A model generated the notes under the pieces. It was given only the letters and a program-made list of their open reading frames with translations. It ran no database searches and was not told where the DNA came from. Made by a program: the position numbers and the translations under genes. From AWTP1-13 sp963797005 (GTDB lineage: Bacteria > Pseudomonadota > Alphaproteobacteria > Rhizobiales > Hyphomicrobiaceae): DNA of 64,000 nucleotides. The stretch is from positions 310,001 to 374,000 of the forward strand of contig CAWCOF010000009.1 in assembly GCA_963797005.1 (NCBI GenBank), written 5' to 3'. Numbering within the stretch: position 1 is the first letter of the stretch; each line of letters begins with the position of its first letter. Shown in pieces: positions 16,331 to 24,489 of the stretch.

Positions 16331-17179
16331 ATGGCAGTCACCGCCGGCACCGATCGCAAGAGAAGCTTCTCACGAACGCAGAAGCTGCTCGTCAGGCGCG
16401 TCCTGTTCCCGCTCGCCGTGTTCGTGCCCTTCGGCTACTTCCTGCCCAAGATCGCCCTCTTCTATGTCGTGTGCGGGCTCTATGACGTGGGGCGGAACCG
16501 GCCGCTGAGCCTCGACACGATGCGCCGGTATTTCCTGGGCAACGGCTTCCTCACCTGGGTGCTGTCGCCCATCAACGTCCTGCTCGACCTGCTATCGCTG
16601 CCCTACACGAACAAGGGCATCTACCGGCCGGAAGACCTCCCCGAGGACTACCAGGCGGAGATCAAGCGCCTGATCGACACGGCCGAGCGCGAGAACCTCG
16701 TCGCCAAGCTGGAGGAGCGCTCGAAGGAAAACGCCCGCACCATGATCTTCTTCAAGTGGTACGGGGTGAACGTCGACACCTTCCTCGACATTCCGGCCTT
16801 CCATGAGGACTGGAAGTACATGCAGACCATCGGCGTGTCGGTGTTCACCAAGAAGGTGTCGACCTCCAAGCACTTCGGCTATCTCAGGGGAAGCCTGCGA
16901 CTGCTCTACAATCTCAACGACATGAGCGACCACTCGGCCTACATCGTGGTCGGCGACACGACCAGCTACTGGAAAGAGAACAAGCTTTTCATCTTCGACG
17001 ACACGCTGCTGCACCAGTCGTTCAACGAGACCGATCAGACCCGCTACTGCCTGTTCGTCGATTTCATCCGGCCGTCGCCGTTCCCGGGCGTGATGAAGGC
17101 CTTCGTCACCGTGGTGCGGCTGATCTCGCGCAGCTTCAACCATGTATTCTATCAGAACTGGAAGGTGATCGGGCAGTAG
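16331..17179 (+). CDS. Aspartyl/asparaginyl beta-hydroxylase-like protein
   Basis: A 282-residue protein. After a basic N-terminus there is one hydrophobic stretch (about 24-45), then a region with the jelly-roll features of the aspartyl/asparaginyl hydroxylase family: a candidate first metal His in KHFGYLRGSLR, then KLFIFDDTLLHQSFN with a second His, and a downstream RYCLFVDFIRP. The family are Fe(II)/2-oxoglutarate dioxygenases acting on proteins or lipid A-type substrates. Substrate unknown; the hydrophobic N-terminus suggests membrane attachment. ATG 16331 follows GGGGGAGAG. Its last 44 bases overlap the convergent pncB reading frame. Confidence 0.75.
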   Translation: MAVTAGTDRKRSFSRTQKLLVRRVLFPLAVFVPFGYFLPKIALFYVVCGLYDVGRNRPLSLDTMRRYFLGNGFLTWVLSPINVLLDLLSLPYTNKGIYRPEDLPEDYQAEIKRLIDTAERENLVAKLEERSKENARTMIFFKWYGVNVDTFLDIPAFHEDWKYMQTIGVSVFTKKVSTSKHFGYLRGSLRLLYNLNDMSDHSAYIVVGDTTSYWKENKLFIFDDTLLHQSFNETDQTRYCLFVDFIRPSPFPGVMKAFVTVVRLISRSFNHVFYQNWKVIGQ

Positions 17180-18683
17180 GGCTGCACCGGCGATCCTCTC
17201 GGCTTGCGTCCCCGGCCGGAGCGCCGCGATCGGAATCGGGGCGCGTAGAGCCGGGGTCCTGCCCGCCGCCGTGATGCGGCCGAGGACTTCGAGCGTTGAG
17301 CGGGCATTTCCAAGAATTCGGGGCAGGATCCCGGACAGCCTCGCCCCGGCCCTGCGAGCCGAGGCTCGGCTTCCGGGAACGCGTACCCGCTATACCGCGA
17401 CGGGCAGGCTGGCCTGGGTCGCCGACGCGGAAGACGCGGCGGTAGCGGTCGGTCTCCTCCGGCGGGCCGACGGCCTTGAGCGGATTGTCGGAGAGCTTCA
17501 CGGCCGGGCGGCCGTTGGCGGAGACCACCTTGCAGACGATGGAGAAGGGGTCGAGCCGGCCGTCGGGCCCAAGCCCCCGGAAGTCGTTGGTGAGCAAGGT
17601 GCCCCAGCCGTAGCCGATGCGCACGCGCCCCGAGAAGTGGCGGTGGATATGCTCGATGGCCTCCACGTCCAGGCCGTCGGAGAAGATGATCAGCTTGTCG
17701 GCGGGGTCCTGCCCGCGCCGCTTCCACCAGTCGATGGCCAGCTCGCCGCCGGCGATGGGATCGCCGGAATCGACGCGCACGCCGGTCCAGTTCGCGACCC
17801 AGTCCGGCGCGCGCTCCAGGAAGCCGGCCGAACCGTAGGTGTCGGGCAGCATGACGCGCAGGTTGCCGTCGTAGTCGGCCTGCCAGTCGGCCAGCACCTT
17901 GTAGGGCGCCTCGGCCAGCTCGCGGTCGTTCTTGGCCAGCGCGCAATAGACCATCGGCAGCTCGTGCGCATTGGTGCCGATCGCCTCCACCTCGTGGCGC
18001 ATGGCGATCAGGCAGTTGGAGGTGCCGAGGAAGGCCGGGCCGAGCCCCTCCATCATCGCCTGCACGCACCAGTCCTGCCACAGGAAGCCATGCCGCCGCC
18101 GGGTGCCGAAGTCGGCGATGCGCACGCCGGCGAGCTGATTGAGCCGGCCGATCTTCTCCCACAGGCGCGTCATGGCGCGCGCGTAGAGCACCTGCAGCTC
18201 GAACTTGGCCATGCTCTTGGTGACGGCCCTCGAGTGCAGCTCCATCAGCACGGCGAGCGCCGGGATCTCCCACATGGTGGTCTCGATCCAGGGGCCATCG
18301 AAGGTCAGCTCGTACTGGTCTCCCTTGCGCTCGAGCTGGTAGGCCGGAAAGCGGAAGCCCTCGAGCCAGGCCAGGAAGTCGGGCCCGAACATCGGCCGCT
18401 TGCCGTAGAAGCTGTTGCCGCGCAGCCAGGTCGACTCGCCGCGGGAAAGCGAGAGCGTGCGGATGTGATCGAGCTGCTCCTTCAGCTCGCCCACGTCGAC
18501 GAGCCGGGCAAGCTTCACCGACACGGTGCGGTTGATGATGCCGAAGGTGACGCGCGTGTCCCGGTGCCGCCGGAAGATCGTCTGCGCCATCAGCAGCTTG
18601 TAGAAATCGGTATCGATCACCGAGCGCACGATCGGGTCGATCTTCCAGGTGTGGTTGTAGACGCGGGTGGCGATGTCGGTCAT
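17136..18683 (-). CDS. pncB: Nicotinate phosphoribosyltransferase with abnormal C-terminal tail
   Basis: NAD salvage enzyme joining nicotinate and PRPP (with ATP) to nicotinate mononucleotide. Family motifs: DTDFYKLLMAQ near residue 25, FGTRRRHGFLWQ, GTNAHELPMVY with the conserved His, and GVRVDSGDP. The family usually ends soon after the YRRVF motif (about residue 418), giving some 400-435 residues; here the frame runs on for about 95 more low-complexity residues rich in Arg, Pro, Ser and Gly. That tail is encoded by intergenic-repeat sequence (17251-17334) and reaches into the convergent hydroxylase gene. I infer that the native stop has been lost or the tail was captured when a repeat inserted. 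Confidence 0.92.
   Translation of the reverse strand: MTDIATRVYNHTWKIDPIVRSVIDTDFYKLLMAQTIFRRHRDTRVTFGIINRTVSVKLARLVDVGELKEQLDHIRTLSLSRGESTWLRGNSFYGKRPMFGPDFLAWLEGFRFPAYQLERKGDQYELTFDGPWIETTMWEIPALAVLMELHSRAVTKSMAKFELQVLYARAMTRLWEKIGRLNQLAGVRIADFGTRRRHGFLWQDWCVQAMMEGLGPAFLGTSNCLIAMRHEVEAIGTNAHELPMVYCALAKNDRELAEAPYKVLADWQADYDGNLRVMLPDTYGSAGFLERAPDWVANWTGVRVDSGDPIAGGELAIDWWKRRGQDPADKLIIFSDGLDVEAIEHIHRHFSGRVRIGYGWGTLLTNDFRGLGPDGRLDPFSIVCKVVSANGRPAVKLSDNPLKAVGPPEETDRYRRVFRVGDPGQPARRGIAGTRSRKPSLGSQGRGEAVRDPAPNSWKCPLNARSPRPHHGGGQDPGSTRPDSDRGAPAGDASREDRRCSPTARSPSSSDRIHG
17251..17334. repeat. Inverted repeat encoding part of the pncB tail
   Basis: CCGGGGTCCTGCCC (17251-17264) and GGGCAGGATCCCGG (17321-17334) are complementary at 13 of 14 positions and enclose about 56 bases. 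The element falls wholly within the anomalous C-terminal extension of pncB, which is why I treat it as a former intergenic palindrome now translated. Confidence 0.6.
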
Positions 18684-18892
18684 GGAGCCGAGCCCAGGCA
18701 GCGTGAGAGCGTTCTCGCCTTGGTAGCCCTTTCGCGCCCGGAGATCAAAGGCACTGGGGAGTGGGGAGCTGAGACCAGGGAGCAGAGAACTGGGCCAGGG
18801 ACTTGGGGAGCGGCGCGCCCAACCCTACGCGCAGCTGGGCGGTAGGCAGCCGGCGGCGGACGCTCTAACCTTGGCCCTGGAGGCAACGACCG

Positions 18893-19840
18893 ATGGCACT
18901 TCTCATCGCCTGCAGCTCGCGCGCGGAGGAATTCGCGACGCTGGCGCGCAGGCTCGACCCCGACCTCGACGTGCGCGTTGCGCCCGACGTCGGCCGCCGC
19001 GAGAACATCCGCTACGTGCTCGCCTGGCAGGCGCCGCAGGGGCTGCTCAAGACGCTGCCCAACCTCGCGCTGATCGTCTCGGTCGGGGCCGGCGTCGATC
19101 ACCTGCTGGACGATCCCGATCTGCCCGACGTGCCGATGGTGCGCTTCGTCGATCCCGACCTGAGCGGGCGCATGGCCGAGTACATCGCGCTGCACGTGCT
19201 CTATCACCACCGCCGCATGCCCGAGTTCCGCGAGCTGCAGGCGCGCAAGGTATGGAAGTACCTGCCCGAGCCCGCCGCGCACGAGGTCCGCGTGGGGCTG
19301 ATGGGGCTCGGCGTGATGGGGCAGGCGGCGGCGCGCGTATTGAGCGTGCTGGGCTACCGCCTGCGCGGCTGGAGCCGCTCGCCGCGGACAATTCCCGGCA
19401 TGGAATGCTACGCCGGGCCGGACGGGCTCGATGCGTTCCTGGCGGAGACGGATATTCTTGCCGTTGTGCTGCCGCTGACACCCGACACGAAGGGACTGCT
19501 CAGCGCGGGGCTCTTCGCCAAGCTCTCCCGCTCCGGCCGCGATCCGCGGCTGCCGGGGCCGGCTGTAATCAACGCCGGCAGGGGCGGGCTACAGATCGAC
19601 GCGGACGTGCTGGCAGCGCTGCAGGCGGGCACCCTTTACGCCGCCTCCCTCGACGTATTCGAGGCCGAGCCGCTGCCGCATTCGAGCCCACTGTGGTCGC
19701 ACCCGCGCGTCATGGTCACGCCGCACAATGCAGCGGAGAGCGCGCCGATTGCCATCGTGCGCTATGCCTTGGCGCAGATGCGGGCGCATGCCGCCGGCAA
19801 GCGGTTCGCCCATCTCGTCGACAAGGGTCGGGGATATTAG
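18893..19840 (+). CDS. D-2-hydroxyacid dehydrogenase (glyoxylate/hydroxypyruvate reductase A-like)
   Basis: A 315-residue NAD(P)H-dependent reductase. The Rossmann motif is GLMGLGVMGQAAARVL, and the catalytic Arg (NAGRGG), Glu (DVFEAEPLP) and His (TPHNAA) are all present in the order expected for the family. The short N-terminal domain and the SVGAGVDHL stretch resemble GhrA-type glyoxylate/hydroxypyruvate reductases. It likely reduces glyoxylate or hydroxypyruvate. It faces the emrB gene and overlaps its stop by four bases. Confidence 0.88.
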   Translation: MALLIACSSRAEEFATLARRLDPDLDVRVAPDVGRRENIRYVLAWQAPQGLLKTLPNLALIVSVGAGVDHLLDDPDLPDVPMVRFVDPDLSGRMAEYIALHVLYHHRRMPEFRELQARKVWKYLPEPAAHEVRVGLMGLGVMGQAAARVLSVLGYRLRGWSRSPRTIPGMECYAGPDGLDAFLAETDILAVVLPLTPDTKGLLSAGLFAKLSRSGRDPRLPGPAVINAGRGGLQIDADVLAALQAGTLYAASLDVFEAEPLPHSSPLWSHPRVMVTPHNAAESAPIAIVRYALAQMRAHAAGKRFAHLVDKGRGY

Positions 19841-21375
19841 GCTCTCGCCGGTACCGCCTCGGGCGCAGCCCCTGTCGGGCGCGGCGTGCGGAACAGCAGG
19901 ATCAGCGGGTAGGCCAGCAAGGTCATGATCGCCAGCATCTTGAAGTCGTTGGCGTAGGCGATGATCGTGGCCTGCTGCGTGACGAGGTTCTCGAGCAGCG
20001 CGCGCCCCACCTCGGTCGATGGATCGAGCATGGCGGCGGCCGGGTCGGCGAGCGCCTGATTGAAGGGCGTCACGTCTTCCATCAGGCGCGCGTGCATGAG
20101 CGTGGACGTGCTCGTCAGCTTGGCGATCACGACGGCGACGCCGATCGAGCTGCCGGTGTTGCGGATCAGCGTCCACATGGCGGTGCCCTCGGTGCGCTTG
20201 TCCGGCGACAGCGACATGAGGGAGACGGTGTTGAGGGGCACGAACATCAAGCCGAGCCCCATGCCCTGCAGGATGCTGGTCCATATGATGGTGCGCACGG
20301 CGGTGTCGGGCCTGAAGTCGATCGTGAAGTAGAGCGAGACGGTGCAGAACAGGAGGCCGAAGAAGATCAGGACGCGCGGGCCCGTGCGCATCAGCAGCCG
20401 GCCCGCCACCAGCATCGCGACCGCCATGCCCATGCCGCGGGTGCCGAGCAGCAGGCCGGTGTCGATGATCGGGTAGCCCATGACGCCTTGCAGGAACGGC
20501 GCCATCAGCGCCATCGAGGCGAGCAGCAGGACGCCGGCCATGAACATGAAGACCAGGCCGATCAGGAAGTTGCGGTCGCGGAAGATCTCCATCGAGATGA
20601 ACGGCCGCGGCGTCGTCAACGTATGGGCGATGAAGAAATAGAAGGCGGCCGCAGACACGATCGCCATCAGCACGATTTCCTCGGCGTCGAACCAGCCGAG
20701 CTGCTCGCCCCGGTCGAGCATGAGCTGCAGCGAGCCGATGGCGAGGCTGAGCGCGGCGAACCCGAACCAGTCGAAGGATGGCGGGCGCCTGTTCTCGGTC
20801 TCGTCCATGAAGGCGAGGAGCCCGAGCGTGGTCGCCACGCCCACGGGCAGGTTGATGAAGAAGATCCAGCGCCAGGTGTAGGTGTCGGTCAGCCAGCCGC
20901 CGAGGATCGGCCCCATGACGGGGCCGATCATGACGCCCATCCCCCACAGCGACATGGCCCAGCCACGTCGCTCGACGGGGTAGATGCTGAACATGATGGA
21001 TTGCGACAGCGGCACCAGCGCCGCGCCGAACATGCCCTGAATCACGCGGAAGACGACGATCTCCTCGATCGTCTGGGCAATGCCGCACAGCATCGAAGCA
21101 GCGGTGAAGCCCATGACGCAGGTGATCAGCAGCTTCTTCATGCCGAACCGGCTCGCCAGCCAGCCGACCGGCGATGTCATGACGGCGGCGGCTACGATGT
21201 AGGAGGTCAGCACCCAGCTCACCTGGTCGAGGGTGGCCGACAGGCTCGCCTGCATGTAGGGCAGGGAGACGTTGGCAATGGTGAGGTCGAGCACCTGCAT
21301 GATGGTCGCCATCATCACGCAGACGGTGATCAGCAGCCGCTGCAGCGGCGGGCTGAGGCCGCGGCCGGCGATCAC
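19837..21375 (-). CDS. emrB: MFS efflux transporter, DHA2 (EmrB/QacA) family
   Basis: A 512-residue inner-membrane drug:proton antiporter with about 14 predicted membrane segments. QVLDLTIANVSLPYM (motif D1 of DHA2), WLASRFGMKKLL (motif A) and the motif C-like GPVMGPILGGWLTD are present. It pairs with the HlyD/EmrA adaptor encoded just upstream. The start is GTG at 21373-21375, overlapping the adaptor stop in a GTGA arrangement, which implies coupled translation; the frame is open far upstream inside emrA, but those residues are shadow coding. Exports hydrophobic toxicants or antibiotics; substrate not predictable. Confidence 0.9.
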   Translation of the reverse strand: MIAGRGLSPPLQRLLITVCVMMATIMQVLDLTIANVSLPYMQASLSATLDQVSWVLTSYIVAAAVMTSPVGWLASRFGMKKLLITCVMGFTAASMLCGIAQTIEEIVVFRVIQGMFGAALVPLSQSIMFSIYPVERRGWAMSLWGMGVMIGPVMGPILGGWLTDTYTWRWIFFINLPVGVATTLGLLAFMDETENRRPPSFDWFGFAALSLAIGSLQLMLDRGEQLGWFDAEEIVLMAIVSAAAFYFFIAHTLTTPRPFISMEIFRDRNFLIGLVFMFMAGVLLLASMALMAPFLQGVMGYPIIDTGLLLGTRGMGMAVAMLVAGRLLMRTGPRVLIFFGLLFCTVSLYFTIDFRPDTAVRTIIWTSILQGMGLGLMFVPLNTVSLMSLSPDKRTEGTAMWTLIRNTGSSIGVAVVIAKLTSTSTLMHARLMEDVTPFNQALADPAAAMLDPSTEVGRALLENLVTQQATIIAYANDFKMLAIMTLLAYPLILLFRTPRPTGAAPEAVPARA

Positions 21376-22487
21376 GGCTTTGGATCCTGGGCCACGGCGT
21401 TCGCATTGAAGAGCCGCGTCAGCCTCGCAGGACGGCCCGTGTCGATCTCGACGGTGGCGCTCATGCCGGAGCGCAATTGGCTCAGATCCTGACCTTTGTC
21501 GAACGCGATGCGCACGGGCACGCGCTGCACGACCTTGATCCAGTTGCCGGCCGCATTCTGCGGCGGCAGGATCGAGAATTGCGCGCCGGTGCCGGGGCTG
21601 ATGGCGGCGACGATGCCGCGCAGCTGACGCGACGGGAAGGCGTCGACCGTTATGGCGACGGATTGCCCCTGGCGCACGTAGGTGAGGTCGGTCTCCTTGG
21701 GGTTGGCATCGACCCAAACGGCATCGGTGCCGATGATGCTGAACACCGACATGCCGGCGGTCAGATAGCGGCCCATCTGAATGCTCGTCACCTGCGTGGC
21801 GATGCCGGCGATGGGGGCGCGCAGCACGGTGTTGGCGAGGTCGCGCTTGGCGCGATCGAGCGCCACGGTCGCCTCGACGAACTGCGGATACTTCTCGACG
21901 GGAAGCTCGGGATCGCCGAGGAGCTGATTGCGGATGCCGGCCTGCTGCTGGTCGAGCTGCTCGAGCTGGGACTTGGACGCCATCAAGGCGATGCGGGACT
22001 TGTCGAGATCGGAGGGCGCGCTGATGCGGCTGTCGAGCAGGGCCGCCTTGCGGTCATAGTCGGCCTGGCCTGCGGCCACGCTCTGCCGGGCGAGCGCAAT
22101 CTGCTTGCCGAGGCTTGCCAGCGTGCTCTTGAGGTTTGCGAACTCGCTCTTGATGCGGACGAGCTTCGCCTCGGCCTCCTGCGCCGCGAAGCGATAAGGC
22201 TCAGGGTCGATCGAGAAGAGCGCATCGCCAGGCTCGAGGAGCTGCCCCTCGACCACGGCAATGCTCACGACCTTGCCGGACACCTCCGGCGTGATCAGGA
22301 CCTTTTGCGCGCCGATGTAGGCATTGTCCGTTGAAATGTAGCGCCCGCCCATCAGGTAATAGAAGATGCCGACGCTGGCGACGATTGCCGGAACGATGAT
22401 CAGCAGCACCGTGCGCAACGGCACGCGTGGTCTGCGGGCGATGGTCGCGCTGGCGGCGCGTGTCAGCAGGCTCGAGCTAACGGCCAT
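21372..22487 (-). CDS. emrA: HlyD-family adaptor of the EmrAB pump
   Basis: A 371-residue periplasmic adaptor anchored by one N-terminal membrane helix (about 24-45, LRTVLLIIVPAIVASVGIFY). It contains the half-lipoyl motif VSGKVVSIAVVEGQLLEPGD, a coiled-coil hairpin (about 90-190), the second lipoyl half (LRAPIAGIATQV) and beta-barrel region. It links the EmrB transporter to an outer-membrane channel; no TolC gene is in this window. ATG 22487 was chosen; a GTG three codons upstream is possible. Its 5' end overlaps the end of marR, so the three genes form one operon. Confidence 0.88.
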   Translation of the reverse strand: MAVSSSLLTRAASATIARRPRVPLRTVLLIIVPAIVASVGIFYYLMGGRYISTDNAYIGAQKVLITPEVSGKVVSIAVVEGQLLEPGDALFSIDPEPYRFAAQEAEAKLVRIKSEFANLKSTLASLGKQIALARQSVAAGQADYDRKAALLDSRISAPSDLDKSRIALMASKSQLEQLDQQQAGIRNQLLGDPELPVEKYPQFVEATVALDRAKRDLANTVLRAPIAGIATQVTSIQMGRYLTAGMSVFSIIGTDAVWVDANPKETDLTYVRQGQSVAITVDAFPSRQLRGIVAAISPGTGAQFSILPPQNAAGNWIKVVQRVPVRIAFDKGQDLSQLRSGMSATVEIDTGRPARLTRLFNANAVAQDPKP

Positions 22488-22965
22488 GGCGGGCACCCCG
22501 AGCGCCGTTCACGCTGCCGTGCCTAGCGGCGGCGTTGCGGATGTTGGTTCTCACCACCAGCAGCGTGCGCAGGAGATCGGCCGCGTCACGCTCCGGCACC
22601 GAGGCGAGGATATCGGCGATGACTTCCTTGCCGAGCGGCGCCAAGTGCTCGAGCATGGTGCGTCCCTTGTCCGTCAGGTACAGGCGGTTGGCGCGCCGGT
22701 CACGCGGATGCGGCCGCCGTTCCACCAGACCGTGCTCGCACAGCCGGTCGATCAGGCGAAGGAGCGAGATGGGCTGCACCTCGAGCGTCTCGGCCATCTC
22801 GGCCTGCGTCATGCCTTCCTGCCGCTCGAGGCGCGCCAGTGCGCCCCATTGCGCGCGCGTCATGCCGTGCTCACGCGCACGCTGATCGACGTAGGTGCGC
22901 ATCGTGCGCGCGACATCGGCGAGCTGGAACAGGATTTCGCGTCTGGCTTCGGTGGAGCGTATCAT
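22477..22965 (-). CDS. MarR-family transcriptional regulator
   Basis: A 162-residue winged-helix repressor. The DNA-binding core runs MTQAEMAETLEVQPISLLRL and the wing is VERRPHPRDRRANRLYLT, a standard MarR signature. It is the first gene of the emrA-emrB operon, and MarR proteins typically repress such pumps until a toxic ligand binds. A palindrome ATAAGC-TT-GCTTAT lies over the -10 region just before the gene and is the natural autoregulatory operator. Confidence 0.9.
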   Translation of the reverse strand: MIRSTEARREILFQLADVARTMRTYVDQRAREHGMTRAQWGALARLERQEGMTQAEMAETLEVQPISLLRLIDRLCEHGLVERRPHPRDRRANRLYLTDKGRTMLEHLAPLGKEVIADILASVPERDAADLLRTLLVVRTNIRNAAARHGSVNGARGARHGR

Positions 22966-22971
22966 GGCTAT

Positions 22972-22988
22972 ATTATAAGCTTGCTTAT
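22972..22988 (-). promoter_or_regulatory. marR promoter -10 and overlapping operator
   Basis: On the minus strand, TATAAT (22972-22977) is a perfect -10 box. The inverted repeat ATAAGC / GCTTAT with a two-base spacer (22975-22988) overlaps it. The -10 is only six bases from the ATG, so transcription would begin at or next to the start codon (a leaderless message), or translation begins at a later codon. Confidence 0.6.
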
Positions 22989-23320
22989 CATCACTTGTGG
23001 AAATAGGCCGGGCAGGGCTGCTATGCGTTCCCTGCTCAAGCTGGCTCCCCTGCCCAATTTTTTGCGTCGAACGTATATCAGGGTTGACTTAACGAAGCAT
23101 GGCAGATGAGAGGTAGCATCGGTGTGCCAGTGGACATTGGCGGCATGGTTAGCGGTGTCTTATCCAGTCTGACAGCATTCGCGTCCACGGCTGCTGGACA
23201 GGTTCCCATTCGAGCTTACCTGACGAAATGAAGACGGAGCCGGCGGCGGGCAACACTGAACGGTAACCAGCAGCCATCAGGCCTTCCGCACGGGCCCCGC
23301 ACAGGCCTTCGAGAGCACCG

Positions 23321-24478
23321 ATGAAGATACGCACCATCATTGCCGCCGTGATCGTCCTGCTGCTGGTCGGTGGCATCGCCTATTTCAACTACGTCATGAA
23401 GCCGTCGATGATTAAGGCCGTCATCTCGCAGATGAGGCCGCCGCCGGCGACCGTGACGGCAGAAGCCGCCCGCATGGACAAGTGGGGCGAGCGGCTCCCC
23501 TCGATCGGAACCCTGGTCGCCTACCAGGGCGTGGACGTGGCGAGCCAGGTCTCCGGCGTCGTCACCGAGATCGTGCGCGAGAGCGGGGAGCGCGTGGACG
23601 AGGGGGGCAAGCTGATCCAACTCGACATTGCCGTCGAGACCGCCGATCTGGCCAGCGCCAAGGCCACGCTGAAGGAAGCGGAGGTGGCCTATGAGCGCCA
23701 GGTCGAGCTGATGCAAAAGCGCGTCACCTCGGAGGCCAACCTGGACGCCGCGCGCGCCAAGCGCGACACGGCCACGGCGGCCGTAAAACGCATCGAGGCG
23801 ATCATCGCCCAGAAGTCGATCCTGGCACCGTTCGCCGGCCGGCTCGGCATTCGCAAGGTCAACAAGGGACAATACGTCTCGCCGGGCCTGGCGCTGGTGT
23901 CCCTGCAGGCGCTCGATCCGATCCGCGTCGATTTCCCGGTGCCGGAGCAGCAGATCGGCAAACTGGCGGTCGGCCAGACCATCGAGCTCACCGTCGATGC
24001 GCTGCCGGGAAAGATCTTCCGAGGCAAGATCGAGACGCTCGATGCGCGCGTTGCGCAGGATACGCGCACGCTTCTGGTGCGCGGCACCCTTGCCAACAAG
24101 GATGGCGTGCTGCTGCCGGGCATGTTCGCCAACGTCACGGTGCTGGCGGGCGACCCCGTCGACGTGGTCACCGTGCCCCGTACCGCGGTGACGTTCAGCC
24201 TGTACGGCAACAGCATCTACGTCGTGAAGGAGGCCTCGGCAAAGGACGGGACGCAGCCGGCAAAGGCATCCGCGCAGCCTGCCGGGGCCGGGCACATCGC
24301 CGAGCGCCGCTTCGTGAAGACGGGCCAGGAGCGTGACGATCGCGTGGCCATAGCCTCGGGCCTGGCAGCCGGCGAAATGGTCGTCACCACCGGCCAGCTC
24401 AAGCTCAACCCCGGCGCCAGCATCCGCATCGACAACACCCAGGTGCCCAAGCGGCCCGAAGTGCGCCCCAAACAATAG
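23321..24478 (+). CDS. RND efflux adaptor (membrane fusion protein)
   Basis: A 385-residue periplasmic adaptor with an N-terminal hydrophobic anchor (about 4-24). It shows the lipoyl motif VASQVSGVVTEIVRESGERV, a short helical hairpin (LKEAEVAYERQVELMQKRVTS in part), ILAPFAGRLGIRKVNKGQYV as second lipoyl half, and beta-barrel and membrane-proximal domains. It pairs with the RND transporter gene beginning 12 bases downstream. No outer-membrane factor or local regulator is adjacent on this strand, so TolC-type partner and control are elsewhere. Confidence 0.9.
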   Translation: MKIRTIIAAVIVLLLVGGIAYFNYVMKPSMIKAVISQMRPPPATVTAEAARMDKWGERLPSIGTLVAYQGVDVASQVSGVVTEIVRESGERVDEGGKLIQLDIAVETADLASAKATLKEAEVAYERQVELMQKRVTSEANLDAARAKRDTATAAVKRIEAIIAQKSILAPFAGRLGIRKVNKGQYVSPGLALVSLQALDPIRVDFPVPEQQIGKLAVGQTIELTVDALPGKIFRGKIETLDARVAQDTRTLLVRGTLANKDGVLLPGMFANVTVLAGDPVDVVTVPRTAVTFSLYGNSIYVVKEASAKDGTQPAKASAQPAGAGHIAERRFVKTGQERDDRVAIASGLAAGEMVVTTGQLKLNPGASIRIDNTQVPKRPEVRPKQ

Positions 24479-24489
24479 CGAACCGGCAC

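Noticed and set aside
18871..21492. An 873-codon plus-strand frame
   Set aside because: It overlaps the 2-hydroxyacid dehydrogenase in another frame and runs antisense to emrB, with a low-complexity His/Asp/Gln-rich product.
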